Part shown: in pieces, positions 1 to 5,689 of the stretch | Layout: every line of letters starts with the position of its first letter | Position numbering within the stretch: the stretch's first letter is position 1 | From: Streptomyces violaceus | GTDB lineage: Bacteria; Actinomycetota; Actinomycetes; Streptomycetales; Streptomycetaceae | Direction: 5' to 3' | Length of the DNA stretch: 7,999 nt | Assembly (NCBI GenBank): GCA_000715635.1 | Contig: KL569145.1 | Location: 1-7,999 of the forward strand | Translations under genes and position numbers: made by a program | Notes under the pieces: model-generated | Databases searched by the model: none | Told to the model about the DNA's origin: nothing | Seen by the model: the letters and a program-made list of their open reading frames with translations, nothing else

Positions 1-16
1 TGTGTATAAGAGACAG
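1..16. other. Sequencing adapter remnant (Nextera/Tn5 mosaic end)
   Basis: The first 16 bases, TGTGTATAAGAGACAG, are identical to the 3' part of the 19-bp Tn5 mosaic end used in Nextera library adapters. They sit exactly at the sequence edge and their AT-richer composition differs from the GC-rich DNA that follows. They interrupt the reading frame of the terD-like gene. This is untrimmed adapter at a contig end, not genomic sequence, and genomic sequence begins at about 17. Confidence 0.96.
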
Positions 17-826
17 GGCCGGGGCCGGGGGTGGCACCGGGGAGCCGCCGGGCGGGGTGTTCATGGGCGCGACGATGGTCGGGGCGCCATGCACTCCGGG
101 TGCCGGAGGCGGCGCGAAGCCCTGCGCGGCGGGCTCGGGAGCGGGCGGCGGCGCGGGAGCGGGGGCCGGAGGCGCTGCCGGTGCGGGGGCCGGGGCCGGT
201 TCCGGAGTGCCGCCCGGGACGCCGAACGCGGGCGGGGCGAAGCCAGGGGCGGCGCCGGTCTGCGGCTGCTGCGGGGCGGGCGCGGGTGCTTCTTCCTCCT
301 CGGCCACCTCGCCGCCGAAGTTCTTCAGCAGCGCGTCGAGACCGCCGTCGAAGCCCTGCCCGACGGCGGCGAACCGCCAGACGTCCTTGAGGTAGAAGTC
401 GCCCAGCATCACGGCCCGTTCGGTGGAGAACTCCGAGCCGTTGAAGGAGTAGCGGGCCACCTCCTCGCCGCCCGCGACGATGCGGATGTACCCGGGGGCG
501 ATCTGCGACATCTGGCCGGAGCCGTCGATCGTCGCAGTGAAGGACAGCTTCTGGATCTGCGGCGGGATCCGGTCGAGCGTCACCCGGAAGGACTCCGTGT
601 CGCCCGCCTGGGCGCCCAGGAGCTGAAGGGATTCCTCGGGGGACTTCGGCTGGTTGAAGAAGACGAAGTAGCGGTCGTCCGAGAGCCGTTCGTCGGCGTC
701 GAGGCCGAAACAGCTGATGTCGAAGCTCAGTCCGGGGCCCGAGATCTGCACGCCTACGTACAGATCCGTGCCCGCGGTGAGGTCACTGATCCTGGCCTTG
801 TGGCCGCGTTGGAATTCCCTGGCCAT
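17..826 (-). CDS. TerD-family stress protein with Pro/Ala-rich tail, 3' end missing
   Basis: The frame starts at ATG 826-824 (MAREFQRGHKARISDL) and stays open for 270 codons to the contig edge, so the C-terminus is missing because of the assembly. Residues 1 to about 173 form a TerD domain, a calcium-binding fold of the tellurite/stress-resistance family. Visible hallmarks are FDISCFGLDADERLSDD (35-51), FVFFNQPKSPEES (54-66), LSFTATIDG (94-102) and a closing WRFAAVGQGFDGGLDALL (150-167). After an acidic EEEE stretch (176-179) comes a low-complexity tail of Pro, Ala and Gly (about 180-270), probably disordered. TerD proteins in streptomycetes are cytoplasmic, often multicopy, and linked to stress and development; the exact role of this copy is unknown. 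The upstream DNA carries a direct repeat (903-924). The family is secure, the function is not. Confidence 0.93.
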
Positions 827-902
827 GCGTAACGACCGTCCCCCATCCAGAACGTGATTGCGTCGCGCCAGGCTAACGGCAAAATCGGACACCGGACGAA
901 GT

Positions 903-924
903 CGGTACAGACCCGGTACAGAAC
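903..924. repeat. Tandem 9-bp direct repeat upstream of the terD-like gene
   Basis: CGGTACAGA occurs at 903-911 and again at 914-922, giving an 11-bp period, about one helical turn. It lies about 80-100 bp upstream of the terD-like start codon in the 142-bp gap after the metallopeptidase. Read on the minus strand it is TCTGTACCG twice, followed by a weak promoter-like TAGCCT at 875-870. Same-face repeats at this spacing suggest an operator or activator site, but the cognate regulator is not recognised. Confidence 0.5.
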
Positions 925-968
925 CCGCGCGGGGCCGTATCGGCTGCTCGCTCGCGCAAAGCGGTCAC

Positions 969-1577
969 TCACCCCGTGGGGCGTTCACCCCGCGCACCGG
1001 GCACGTGCGGCAACCGCTCGGCGGCGACCACGCCTTCGAGGTAACCCCGGGCCCGCTCCGTCCGCGGATAGGCCTCCAGCAGCTCCCAGAAGCGGGGACC
1101 GTGTCCGGGGACGAGCAGATGGGCGAGTTCGTGGACGAGGACGTAGTCGACGACGTACTCGGGCATGCCCTGCAGGCGGTGCGACAGGCGGATGCTGCCC
1201 TCGGACGGGGTGCAGGATCCCCAGCGCGTGTTCTGGTTGGTCACCCAGCGCACCGAAGCGGGCCGGGCCCGCCCGCCGAAGTACTGGTCCGAAAGACGCC
1301 GGGCCCGCTCGGCCAGCTCGGTGTCGCCGAGGGTCCGCTTGCTCTCCTGGGCGGCCAGCTTGTCGAGCATGACGGTCACCCAGCGCTGCTCCTCCGCCTC
1401 GGACATCCGGGCGGGGATGAGCACAACGGTGCGATCGCCCTCGCGGTACGCGGAGACCGTTCGGCGGCGGCGGGTGCTTCTGCGGACCTCGATCGCGCTC
1501 GCCCTCGAGCCGCTCGGCGGCTGGCTCGTCGTGCTGCGCTGTGGCTTTCCGGCGCGGTGCAGTGGGTCGGCGGGCAC
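969..1577 (-). CDS. YgjP/DUF45-type zinc metallopeptidase (M48-like)
   Basis: A 202-residue protein with a GTG start at 1577 and TGA at 971-969. The C-terminal half carries the zinc-protease signature HELAH at 149-153, with a third likely metal ligand His159 in the following PGHGPRFW. Upstream is the TRWGSC motif (117-122), which together with HExxH and the later GH identifies the YgjP/DUF45 metal-dependent hydrolase family. Residues 1-40 are Ser/Arg-rich and probably disordered. No signal peptide or membrane segment is visible, so it is likely cytoplasmic. No substrate is known for this family with confidence. The start is uncertain because no strong Shine-Dalgarno precedes GTG 1577. The 142-bp gap before the terD-like gene and the divergent gene beyond 1847 suggest it is transcribed alone. 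Confidence 0.88.
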   Translation of the reverse strand: MPADPLHRAGKPQRSTTSQPPSGSRASAIEVRRSTRRRRTVSAYREGDRTVVLIPARMSEAEEQRWVTVMLDKLAAQESKRTLGDTELAERARRLSDQYFGGRARPASVRWVTNQNTRWGSCTPSEGSIRLSHRLQGMPEYVVDYVLVHELAHLLVPGHGPRFWELLEAYPRTERARGYLEGVVAAERLPHVPGARGERPTG

Positions 1578-1679
1578 GCCCCGACGTTACCCGCTGCACA
1601 CGGGGAAGTCCCGGCTCCGGGACGGTTCGGTGCCGATGCCCCCACCGGCCGCCGGATTTGTACGACGAATGCCCGTGCC

Positions 1680-1688
1680 TGTGGACAA
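1680..1688 (-). promoter_or_regulatory. DnaA-box-like 9-mer / possible -35 region of the metallopeptidase gene
   Basis: On the minus strand this reads TTGTCCACA, identical to the DnaA box preferred in Streptomyces. It is about 100 bp upstream of the metallopeptidase start, inside the 270-bp divergent gap 1578-1847. The same bases could act as a -35 (TTGTCC) for that gene, with an A/T-containing TACAAAT about 20 bp downstream, although the spacing is longer than ideal. It is a single copy, so it does not indicate an origin. Nothing else convincing was seen in this gap. Confidence 0.35.
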
Positions 1689-1847
1689 CTTTCGGCAGCC
1701 GGCGGCGGGTTTGGGCATGCTGGCTCTTGCCGGCGAAGCGATGGGCGAGTTCGGTCCGGGGCCGGGGCAGGGCCTGACGGCCGGTCTCGGGCTGCTCCCA
1801 CACTCGACCGGCACACGGGGACGATCTATGACATACGGGGGCCTGTC

Positions 1848-3062
1848 ATGCATCCGATGGTGAAACCCGCGCTCAGGCGCGGCTGGCGTGACCTCAACAC
1901 GGTGCAGTTCGGGATGACACCGGCGCATGCGATGACGCTCGGCCCGATGGACCTGGCGACGGGCAGTTTCCTCGACCTGCTGAACGGCACGCGGGGGCTG
2001 GAGCTGCTGCGCGAGGAGGGACGCCGTATGGATCTGCCCGACGGTCATGTCGACGGGCTGGTGCGGCGGCTCGCGGGAGCCGGGCTCCTGGACGACGCGC
2101 GGGGCGGCGGACCGGCCGCCGACGCCCTGCGCCGGAAGAAGGAGGTCCTCGACCGGCTGCGCCCCGATCTGGCTTCCCTCTCTTTGACCACCTCCGCCCC
2201 CGGCGACGCGATCAGGCAGCTGGCCGCCCGGCGCGCGCAACGCGTTCAGGTGCGGGGCGCGGGCCGGATCGGCACCGTGCTGGCCTCGCTGCTGGCCGGG
2301 GCCGGCGTCGGCCAGGTCGATGTGCGCGACCTCGGACGAGTGGAACCGTGGGATGTCGCGCCGGGCGGTCTGCCCGCCGATGCCGTCGGCGACCGCCGCG
2401 ACGAGGCGGCCCGACGTGCCGTCCGCCGGGCGGCTCCGGACCGGCCGCCGCGGCCCGCGACAGCGCAGGCGGCCCCGGAGGAAGGCGACCCCGGTTTCTC
2501 ACTGGTGATCGTCGCCCCGCGGGACGATGTGGCCGTGTACGCGCCGGACCCGTCCGCCGCCGAATCGCTGATGTCCGCCGGGACACCCCATCTGTACGCC
2601 GGTGTCGTGGAGGGGACCGGCATGGTCGGCCCTCTCGTCCTGCCCGGGCAGACGGCCTGCGCGGGCTGTCTGCACAACAGCCGCACCGACCGGGACCCGA
2701 CCTGGCCGCGCCTGGTCGCCCAGTGGCGTTCCGGCAGGCAGCGACAGGTGCCGCCCTGCGACCTGGCACTCGCCACGACCGTGGCCGGACTGGCGGCCGC
2801 CCACGCGCTCGCTTTCCTCGACGGCCGGGTTCCGTCGAGCGCGGGGGCACGCTGGGAGGTGTCCGTCCCTGGTCTCCACTGGCATGCTCGGCCGATCTGG
2901 GCGCATCCGGCATGCCCGTGCGCTGCGGCGGAGAGAGGAAAGGGGGAGCGCCTCTCGGAGGAAGAGCAGTCACACGAGACAATGGCGGTGCAACGGCCGT
3001 CGGAGCAGTGCCGTGAGGCAGAGGCGGAGCGGCCGGCTGGGACTTGGAGGGCGCATGTCTGA
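1848..3062 (+). CDS. ThiF/E1-like protein (Ocin-ThiF / leader-binding type), probably not a classical adenylyltransferase
   Basis: A 404-residue protein starting at ATG 1848 (MHPMVKPALRRGWRD); the frame is open further upstream to 858 but that part is antisense to the metallopeptidase. Residues 1 to about 85 contain LDLLNGTRGLELL and a helix ending GLVRRLAGAGLLDD, resembling the small winged-helix leader-binding domain in front of bacteriocin cyclodehydratase (TOMM) E1-like proteins. A Rossmann segment follows, with GAGRIG at 137-142. Possible zinc ligands are CAGC (271-274) and CPC (356-358). The segment after the nucleotide loop, DLGRVEPWDVAPGGL, lacks the usual N-x-R-Q motif of active E1 enzymes, so ATP-dependent adenylation is doubtful. 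The last 45 residues are charged and low in complexity. It overlaps the ABC1 kinase gene by 8 bp and is probably cotranscribed with it. No precursor peptide or other TOMM gene is present nearby. The fold call is good; the role is unknown. Confidence 0.82.
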   Translation: MHPMVKPALRRGWRDLNTVQFGMTPAHAMTLGPMDLATGSFLDLLNGTRGLELLREEGRRMDLPDGHVDGLVRRLAGAGLLDDARGGGPAADALRRKKEVLDRLRPDLASLSLTTSAPGDAIRQLAARRAQRVQVRGAGRIGTVLASLLAGAGVGQVDVRDLGRVEPWDVAPGGLPADAVGDRRDEAARRAVRRAAPDRPPRPATAQAAPEEGDPGFSLVIVAPRDDVAVYAPDPSAAESLMSAGTPHLYAGVVEGTGMVGPLVLPGQTACAGCLHNSRTDRDPTWPRLVAQWRSGRQRQVPPCDLALATTVAGLAAAHALAFLDGRVPSSAGARWEVSVPGLHWHARPIWAHPACPCAAAERGKGERLSEEEQSHETMAVQRPSEQCREAEAERPAGTWRAHV

Positions 3063-4425
3063 TCTTCCCCGGAAGGCGGTCACCCGGACCGCCAAACTCG
3101 CCGCACTTCCGCTCGGCATCGCCGGGCGGGCCACCTGGGGATTCGGCAAGCGGATCGTCGGCGAGTCCGCGGAGCTGGTCGGCCGCGAGCTCCAACAACG
3201 CACGGCGGAGCAGCTTTTCAAGGTGCTCGGCGAGCTCAAGGGCGGCGCGATGAAGTTCGGCCAGGCCCTGTCCGTCTTCGAGTCGGCACTGCCCGAGGAG
3301 GTGGCCGGCCCGTACCGGGTGGCACTGACGAAGCTCCAGGAGGCGGCGCCGCCGATGCCGACGCGCACCGTGCACGCGGTGCTCGAAGAGCGGCTCGGCG
3401 AGGGCTGGCAGGAGCTGTTCCTGGAGTTCGAGGACAAGCCCGCCGCGGCGGCCTCGATCGGCCAGGTGCACCGAGGGGTGTGGCACGACGGCCGTGAGGT
3501 GGCGGTCAAGGTGCAGTACCCGGGTGCCGGCGAGGCCCTGCTGTCCGATCTGAACCAGCTGAGCCGCTTCTCCCGTCTGCTCGGTCCGCTGATCCCCGGG
3601 ATGGACATCAAGCCGCTGCTCGCGGAACTGAAGGACCGCGTCTCGGAGGAGCTGGACTACGACCTCGAGGCGCAGGCCCAGCAGGCCCACGCGGAGGAGT
3701 TCACGGACGACCCGGACGTCGTCGTACCGCAGGTGGTGCACCAGTCCGACCAGGTCCTGGTCACCGAGTGGATCGACGGCATCCCGATGTCGGAGATCAT
3801 CGCGGACGGCACCCAGGAGCAGCGTGACCGCGCCGGCCAGCTCCTGGCCCGTTTCCTGTTCTCCGGCCCCGCCCGCACCGGCCTGCTGCACGCCGATCCG
3901 CACCCGGGCAACTTCCGGCTTCTGCCCGGAGGCCCGGAGGGCGAGGACGACTGGCGCCTGGGTGTCCTGGACTTCGGCACGGTCGACCGTCTCCCGGGTG
4001 GTCTGCCGGCCACCATCGGCGAATCCCTGCGGATGACCCTCGACGGAGAGGCCGAGGCGGTCTACGAGCTTCTGTGCGCGGAGGGCTTCGTCAAGGAGAC
4101 CATAGAGCTCGATCCCGACGCGGTTCTGGACTACCTGCTGCCGATCATCGAGCCGGCCCAGGTCGAGGAGTTCACCTTCACCCGCGGCTGGATGCGCAGC
4201 CAGGCGGCCCGCGTCGCCGACCCCCGCTCCCCCGCCTACCAGCTCGCCAAGCAGCTCAACCTGCCCCCTTCGTATCTGCTGATCCACCGGGTGACCCTGA
4301 GCACGATCGGGGTGCTGTGCCAGCTGGGGGCGGCGGTGCGTCTGCGCGAGGAGTTGGAGGAGTGGCTGCCGGGGTTCGTCCCGGAGGACCCGGCGGACGG
4401 CGAGGAGGCGGCGGCGGAGGCATGA
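3055..4425 (+). CDS. ABC1/UbiB/AarF-family atypical protein kinase-like ATPase
   Basis: A 456-residue protein from ATG 3055 (MSDLPRKAVTRTAK), preceded by GGAGGG at 3046-3051, ending at TGA 4423-4425. It has the full set of ABC1 (UbiB/COQ8) hallmarks: the KxGQ motif KFGQ (67-70), the Ala-rich nucleotide loop AAAASIGQVH (130-139) in place of the Gly-rich loop, the ATP-binding Lys in VAVKVQYP (K152), SEELDYDLEA (197-206), the catalytic loop LLHADPHPGN (277-286) and the metal-binding DFG (306-308). No C-terminal membrane helix is obvious, so it may be cytosolic. Family members are ATPases or kinases tied to isoprenoid quinone metabolism, but streptomycetes have several and this one's substrate is unknown. 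Its start overlaps the ThiF-like stop by 8 bp (translational coupling likely). In M. tuberculosis an ABC1-type gene (Rv3197) is likewise next to whiB7, suggesting a link to antibiotic tolerance. Confidence 0.93.
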   Translation: MSDLPRKAVTRTAKLAALPLGIAGRATWGFGKRIVGESAELVGRELQQRTAEQLFKVLGELKGGAMKFGQALSVFESALPEEVAGPYRVALTKLQEAAPPMPTRTVHAVLEERLGEGWQELFLEFEDKPAAAASIGQVHRGVWHDGREVAVKVQYPGAGEALLSDLNQLSRFSRLLGPLIPGMDIKPLLAELKDRVSEELDYDLEAQAQQAHAEEFTDDPDVVVPQVVHQSDQVLVTEWIDGIPMSEIIADGTQEQRDRAGQLLARFLFSGPARTGLLHADPHPGNFRLLPGGPEGEDDWRLGVLDFGTVDRLPGGLPATIGESLRMTLDGEAEAVYELLCAEGFVKETIELDPDAVLDYLLPIIEPAQVEEFTFTRGWMRSQAARVADPRSPAYQLAKQLNLPPSYLLIHRVTLSTIGVLCQLGAAVRLREELEEWLPGFVPEDPADGEEAAAEA

Positions 4426-4463
4426 GCCCCGGCGGGTACCACGAGTGATCCGCTGCCCGCGCT

Positions 4464-4673
4464 CTACCACCAGTCGGAGTCCAGCCGCCCCTCGATCGAC
4501 CTGAGGTTCTCCCGGAAGCAGGTCTCGCAGAAGTCCCGGCGAGCGCCCTGCTCCACGGAGCAGGTCCAGGTGAGCTGCGGGGCTTCGGCCGAGATGCCGC
4601 AGCGGGCGCACACGAGGCGTTCGGGCTCCGCGGCGGAACCGCCGTCGTCGTTTCCTCCGGGAGGACTCGTCAC
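4464..4673 (-). CDS. Small Cys-rich, zinc-ribbon-like conserved hypothetical protein
   Basis: A 69-residue acidic protein from GTG 4673 (VTSPPGGNDDGG) to TAG 4466-4464. GGAG about 12 nt upstream of the GTG is a distant Shine-Dalgarno; the frame is open further upstream but that part runs into the wblC-operon terminator and is Arg-rich. Two paired-Cys knuckles, CARC (22-25) and CETC (49-52), plus a single Cys38 point to bound zinc. The C-terminus RSIEGRLDSDWW looks like a constrained motif. No enzyme signature is visible; such proteins may bind nucleic acid or a partner protein. It converges on the ABC1 kinase gene with 38 bp between stops, and no clear terminator is visible in that gap. The gene is likely real; no function can be assigned. 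Confidence 0.8.
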   Translation of the reverse strand: MTSPPGGNDDGGSAAEPERLVCARCGISAEAPQLTWTCSVEQGARRDFCETCFRENLRSIEGRLDSDWW

Positions 4674-4723
4674 GCGCCGACGATATCTCCGTGCCCGGCG
4701 GCTTCGCGGACACAACGCACCGC

Positions 4724-4790
4724 GGGGGCCGGTCCGTTCGCACGGACCGGCCCCCCGGGGTGAGCGTGGCCTCCCAGACCGGGAGGCCAC
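4724..4790 (-). terminator. Tandem hairpin terminator of the wblC operon
   Basis: Two perfect stem-loops follow the stop codon at 4809 on the minus strand. The first pairs 4781-4790 with 4766-4775 (10 bp, 5-nt loop). The second pairs 4742-4755 with 4724-4737 (14 bp, very GC-rich, loop of four). The minus-strand sequence after the second is GCGGTGCGTTGTGT, moderately T-rich but without a clean U tract, as is common for streptomycete terminators. They end the wblC transcript and insulate the small Cys-rich gene downstream. Confidence 0.87.
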
Positions 4791-4808
4791 AGCTTCAGGT
4801 GCTATCGG

Positions 4809-5132
4809 TTACTGCATGACCGCCATGGCGAGCGCCCGGCGGGCACGCCGTGAGGCGCGCTCCGCCTTGCGCTGCATCCGGCGGGCGGCCACCAGGCGCG
4901 CGGCCCGGCGGTCCCGCTCCGCCTCCTGCAGTCGCTCGTGCATATGTGCACGAGCCATGGCTTCTGGGATGAGTTGCATCTCTCGGGTCCTGTTCTGGCG
5001 CGAGTCCCTCGCGCCGTGCGGGGTGAGGTCTTGAGTCGCGGAGCCTGCGGGCTCGTGGGTGGACGGCTTCATCGGGGCCTGCTTCTGGGGGTCGTGCGTG
5101 AGAGGACGGTCGATCGTTCCTGCGGTGTTCAT
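4809..5132 (-). CDS. Small Arg/Ala-rich hypothetical protein coupled to wblC
   Basis: A 107-residue, highly basic protein. The ATG at 5132-5130 overlaps the wblC stop (TGA 5131-5129) in an ATGA arrangement, so translational coupling is likely; no good Shine-Dalgarno precedes it. Residues 1-50 are Pro/His/Thr-rich and probably disordered. Residues 52-107 (from MQLIPEAMARAHMHERL) form one long predicted helix dense in Arg, Ala and Glu. A second possible start is ATG 4979 (residue 52), which has AGGA 8 nt upstream and would give a 56-residue protein covering just the helix. Third-position G/C in codons 1-51 is high, which favours the longer form. No domain is recognised; the charge suggests RNA, ribosome or DNA binding, but that is inference. 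It ends 19 nt before a tandem hairpin terminator. Confidence 0.75.
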   Translation of the reverse strand: MNTAGTIDRPLTHDPQKQAPMKPSTHEPAGSATQDLTPHGARDSRQNRTREMQLIPEAMARAHMHERLQEAERDRRAARLVAARRMQRKAERASRRARRALAMAVMQ

Positions 5133-5497
5133 GCCGTGACCGGGTTCTTGCGCGGGCGGCCACGCGGCCGCTTCCGGGCGACGACGACACCCTGCACGAA
5201 CAGCTCGCCGCCCCAGACGCCCCAGGGCTCACGCCGCTCCTTGGCGCCTGCGAGGCAGGCCTCGACCAGCGGGCAGGTGCGGCAGAGGGACTTGGCGTAC
5301 TCCACGTCCGCCGGCGACTCGGCGAAGAAGACCTCCGGGTCGTAGGAGCGGCACGGGACGGGTACGCCGAGGTTCTCGATGGCGTCGTCGAGCGCGGTGA
5401 GCGCGGTGAGCGGGGTCAAGGCGGAGTCCTCCGTGGGGCCGGGCTTGGGGATCGTGTCGGAAGGCGGTACGGACGGGGCGTGCGCTTCGAGTTGCAC
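5129..5497 (-). CDS. wblC: WblC/WhiB7 transcriptional regulator of intrinsic antibiotic resistance
   Basis: A 122-residue WhiB-like protein from GTG 5497, with GAGGAAG at 5511-5505 as ribosome binding site. Cys49, Cys72, Cys75 and Cys81 (C-x22-C-x2-C-x5-C) are the ligands of the [4Fe-4S] cluster. The turn motif EPWGVWGG (90-97) follows, and the protein ends in a basic tail with an AT-hook RGRPRK (112-117). The AT-hook specifically marks the WhiB7/WblC subgroup. Members bind the principal sigma factor and AT-rich DNA just upstream of -35 elements, and induce resistance genes in response to ribosome-targeting drugs. Residues 1-45 are a less conserved extension; TALTAL (31-36) comes from a short tandem repeat in the DNA. 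It is preceded by a leader of about 600 nt with an attenuator-like architecture and followed by a coupled small gene. Identification is strong; regulation is inferred from the leader. Confidence 0.96.
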   Translation of the reverse strand: MQLEAHAPSVPPSDTIPKPGPTEDSALTPLTALTALDDAIENLGVPVPCRSYDPEVFFAESPADVEYAKSLCRTCPLVEACLAGAKERREPWGVWGGELFVQGVVVARKRPRGRPRKNPVTA

Positions 5498-5522
5498 GGT
5501 TCGTCTTCCTCGTCTGGTCGTT

Positions 5523-5538
5523 CCGGCCTGTTGGCCGG
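5523..5538 (-). other. Hairpin just upstream of the wblC ribosome binding site
   Basis: CCGGCC and GGCCGG pair (6 bp) around a 4-nt AACA loop on the minus strand, ending about 11 nt before the GAGGAAG site of wblC. It leaves the ribosome binding site exposed and may help keep it accessible, or protect the transcript end. Confidence 0.5.
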
Positions 5539-5589
5539 GGGCGGCTGGTACCGGGTTCTTTTCTTGTCCCGAGGCTCCTTCGGTCCGTC

Positions 5590-5605
5590 GTCCCTGGTCA
5601 GGGAC
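5590..5605 (-). other. Short inverted repeat immediately after the attenuator terminator
   Basis: GTCCCTGACCAGGGAC on the minus strand can form a 6-bp stem with a 4-nt loop. It begins at the end of the T-rich stretch of the leader terminator. It may protect the 3' end of terminated leader RNA or be part of an alternative fold with it. Confidence 0.5.
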
Positions 5606-5647
5606 AAACAGAAGGGCCGCGGATCCCGGATGGGGTTCCGCGGCCCT
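5604..5647 (-). terminator. Intrinsic terminator inside the wblC leader (attenuator)
   Basis: On the minus strand AGGGCCGCGGA (5647-5637) pairs perfectly with TCCGCGGCCCT (5623-5613), an 11-bp GC-rich stem, with CCC/GGG inside the loop able to extend it. It is followed by TCTGTTTGT (5612-5604), six T in nine, an unusually U-rich run for this DNA. It lies 21 nt after the leader-ORF stop codon and about 115 nt before the wblC start, where premature termination would keep wblC off. Confidence 0.9.
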
Positions 5648-5689
5648 GAAGGCGCCGGCCTGATCAGATCAGGCTGGATCACTCCAGGG
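5644..5689 (-). promoter_or_regulatory. Candidate antiterminator pairing in the wblC leader
   Basis: CCCTGGAG (5689-5682, in the last codons of the leader ORF) can pair with CTTCAGGG (5651-5644) over 8 bp with one G-U. The second segment includes the first four bases of the terminator's left arm. Between them lies the hairpin GCCTGAT/ATCAGGC (5674-5668 with 5664-5658), which contains the leader-ORF stop at 5671-5669. A ribosome at the stop codon would cover part of this structure and favour the terminator; a ribosome held farther upstream would leave it free. The overlap with the terminator is only four bases, so this is a candidate that needs folding analysis. Confidence 0.45.

Noticed and set aside
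1..16. Natural Tn5/IS50-type transposon end
   Set aside because: The match is to the engineered mosaic end used in library preparation, sits exactly at the sequence edge, and has no transposase or second end.
2..832. Long plus-strand frame of 276 codons with Arg/Gly-rich translation
   Set aside because: It is antisense to the clear TerD domain and also starts within adapter sequence; its composition is what GC-rich antisense frames give.
1680..1688. Replication origin because of the DnaA box
   Set aside because: Only one box was found, and no dnaA/dnaN genes or AT-rich unwinding region are present.
858..1847. Upstream extension of the ThiF-like reading frame
   Set aside because: This part is antisense to the metallopeptidase; the protein-like sequence begins at MHPMVKPALRR (1848).
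1848..4425. RiPP/TOMM biosynthetic cluster around the ThiF-like gene
   Set aside because: There is no YcaO protein, dehydrogenase, precursor peptide or exporter in the window; the neighbours are housekeeping or regulatory genes.
2212..4743. 843-codon minus-strand open frame across the ABC1 kinase gene
   Set aside because: It lies opposite an ABC1 protein with every family motif; its Arg/Pro/Leu-rich translation has no recognisable domain and it runs through the wblC terminator.
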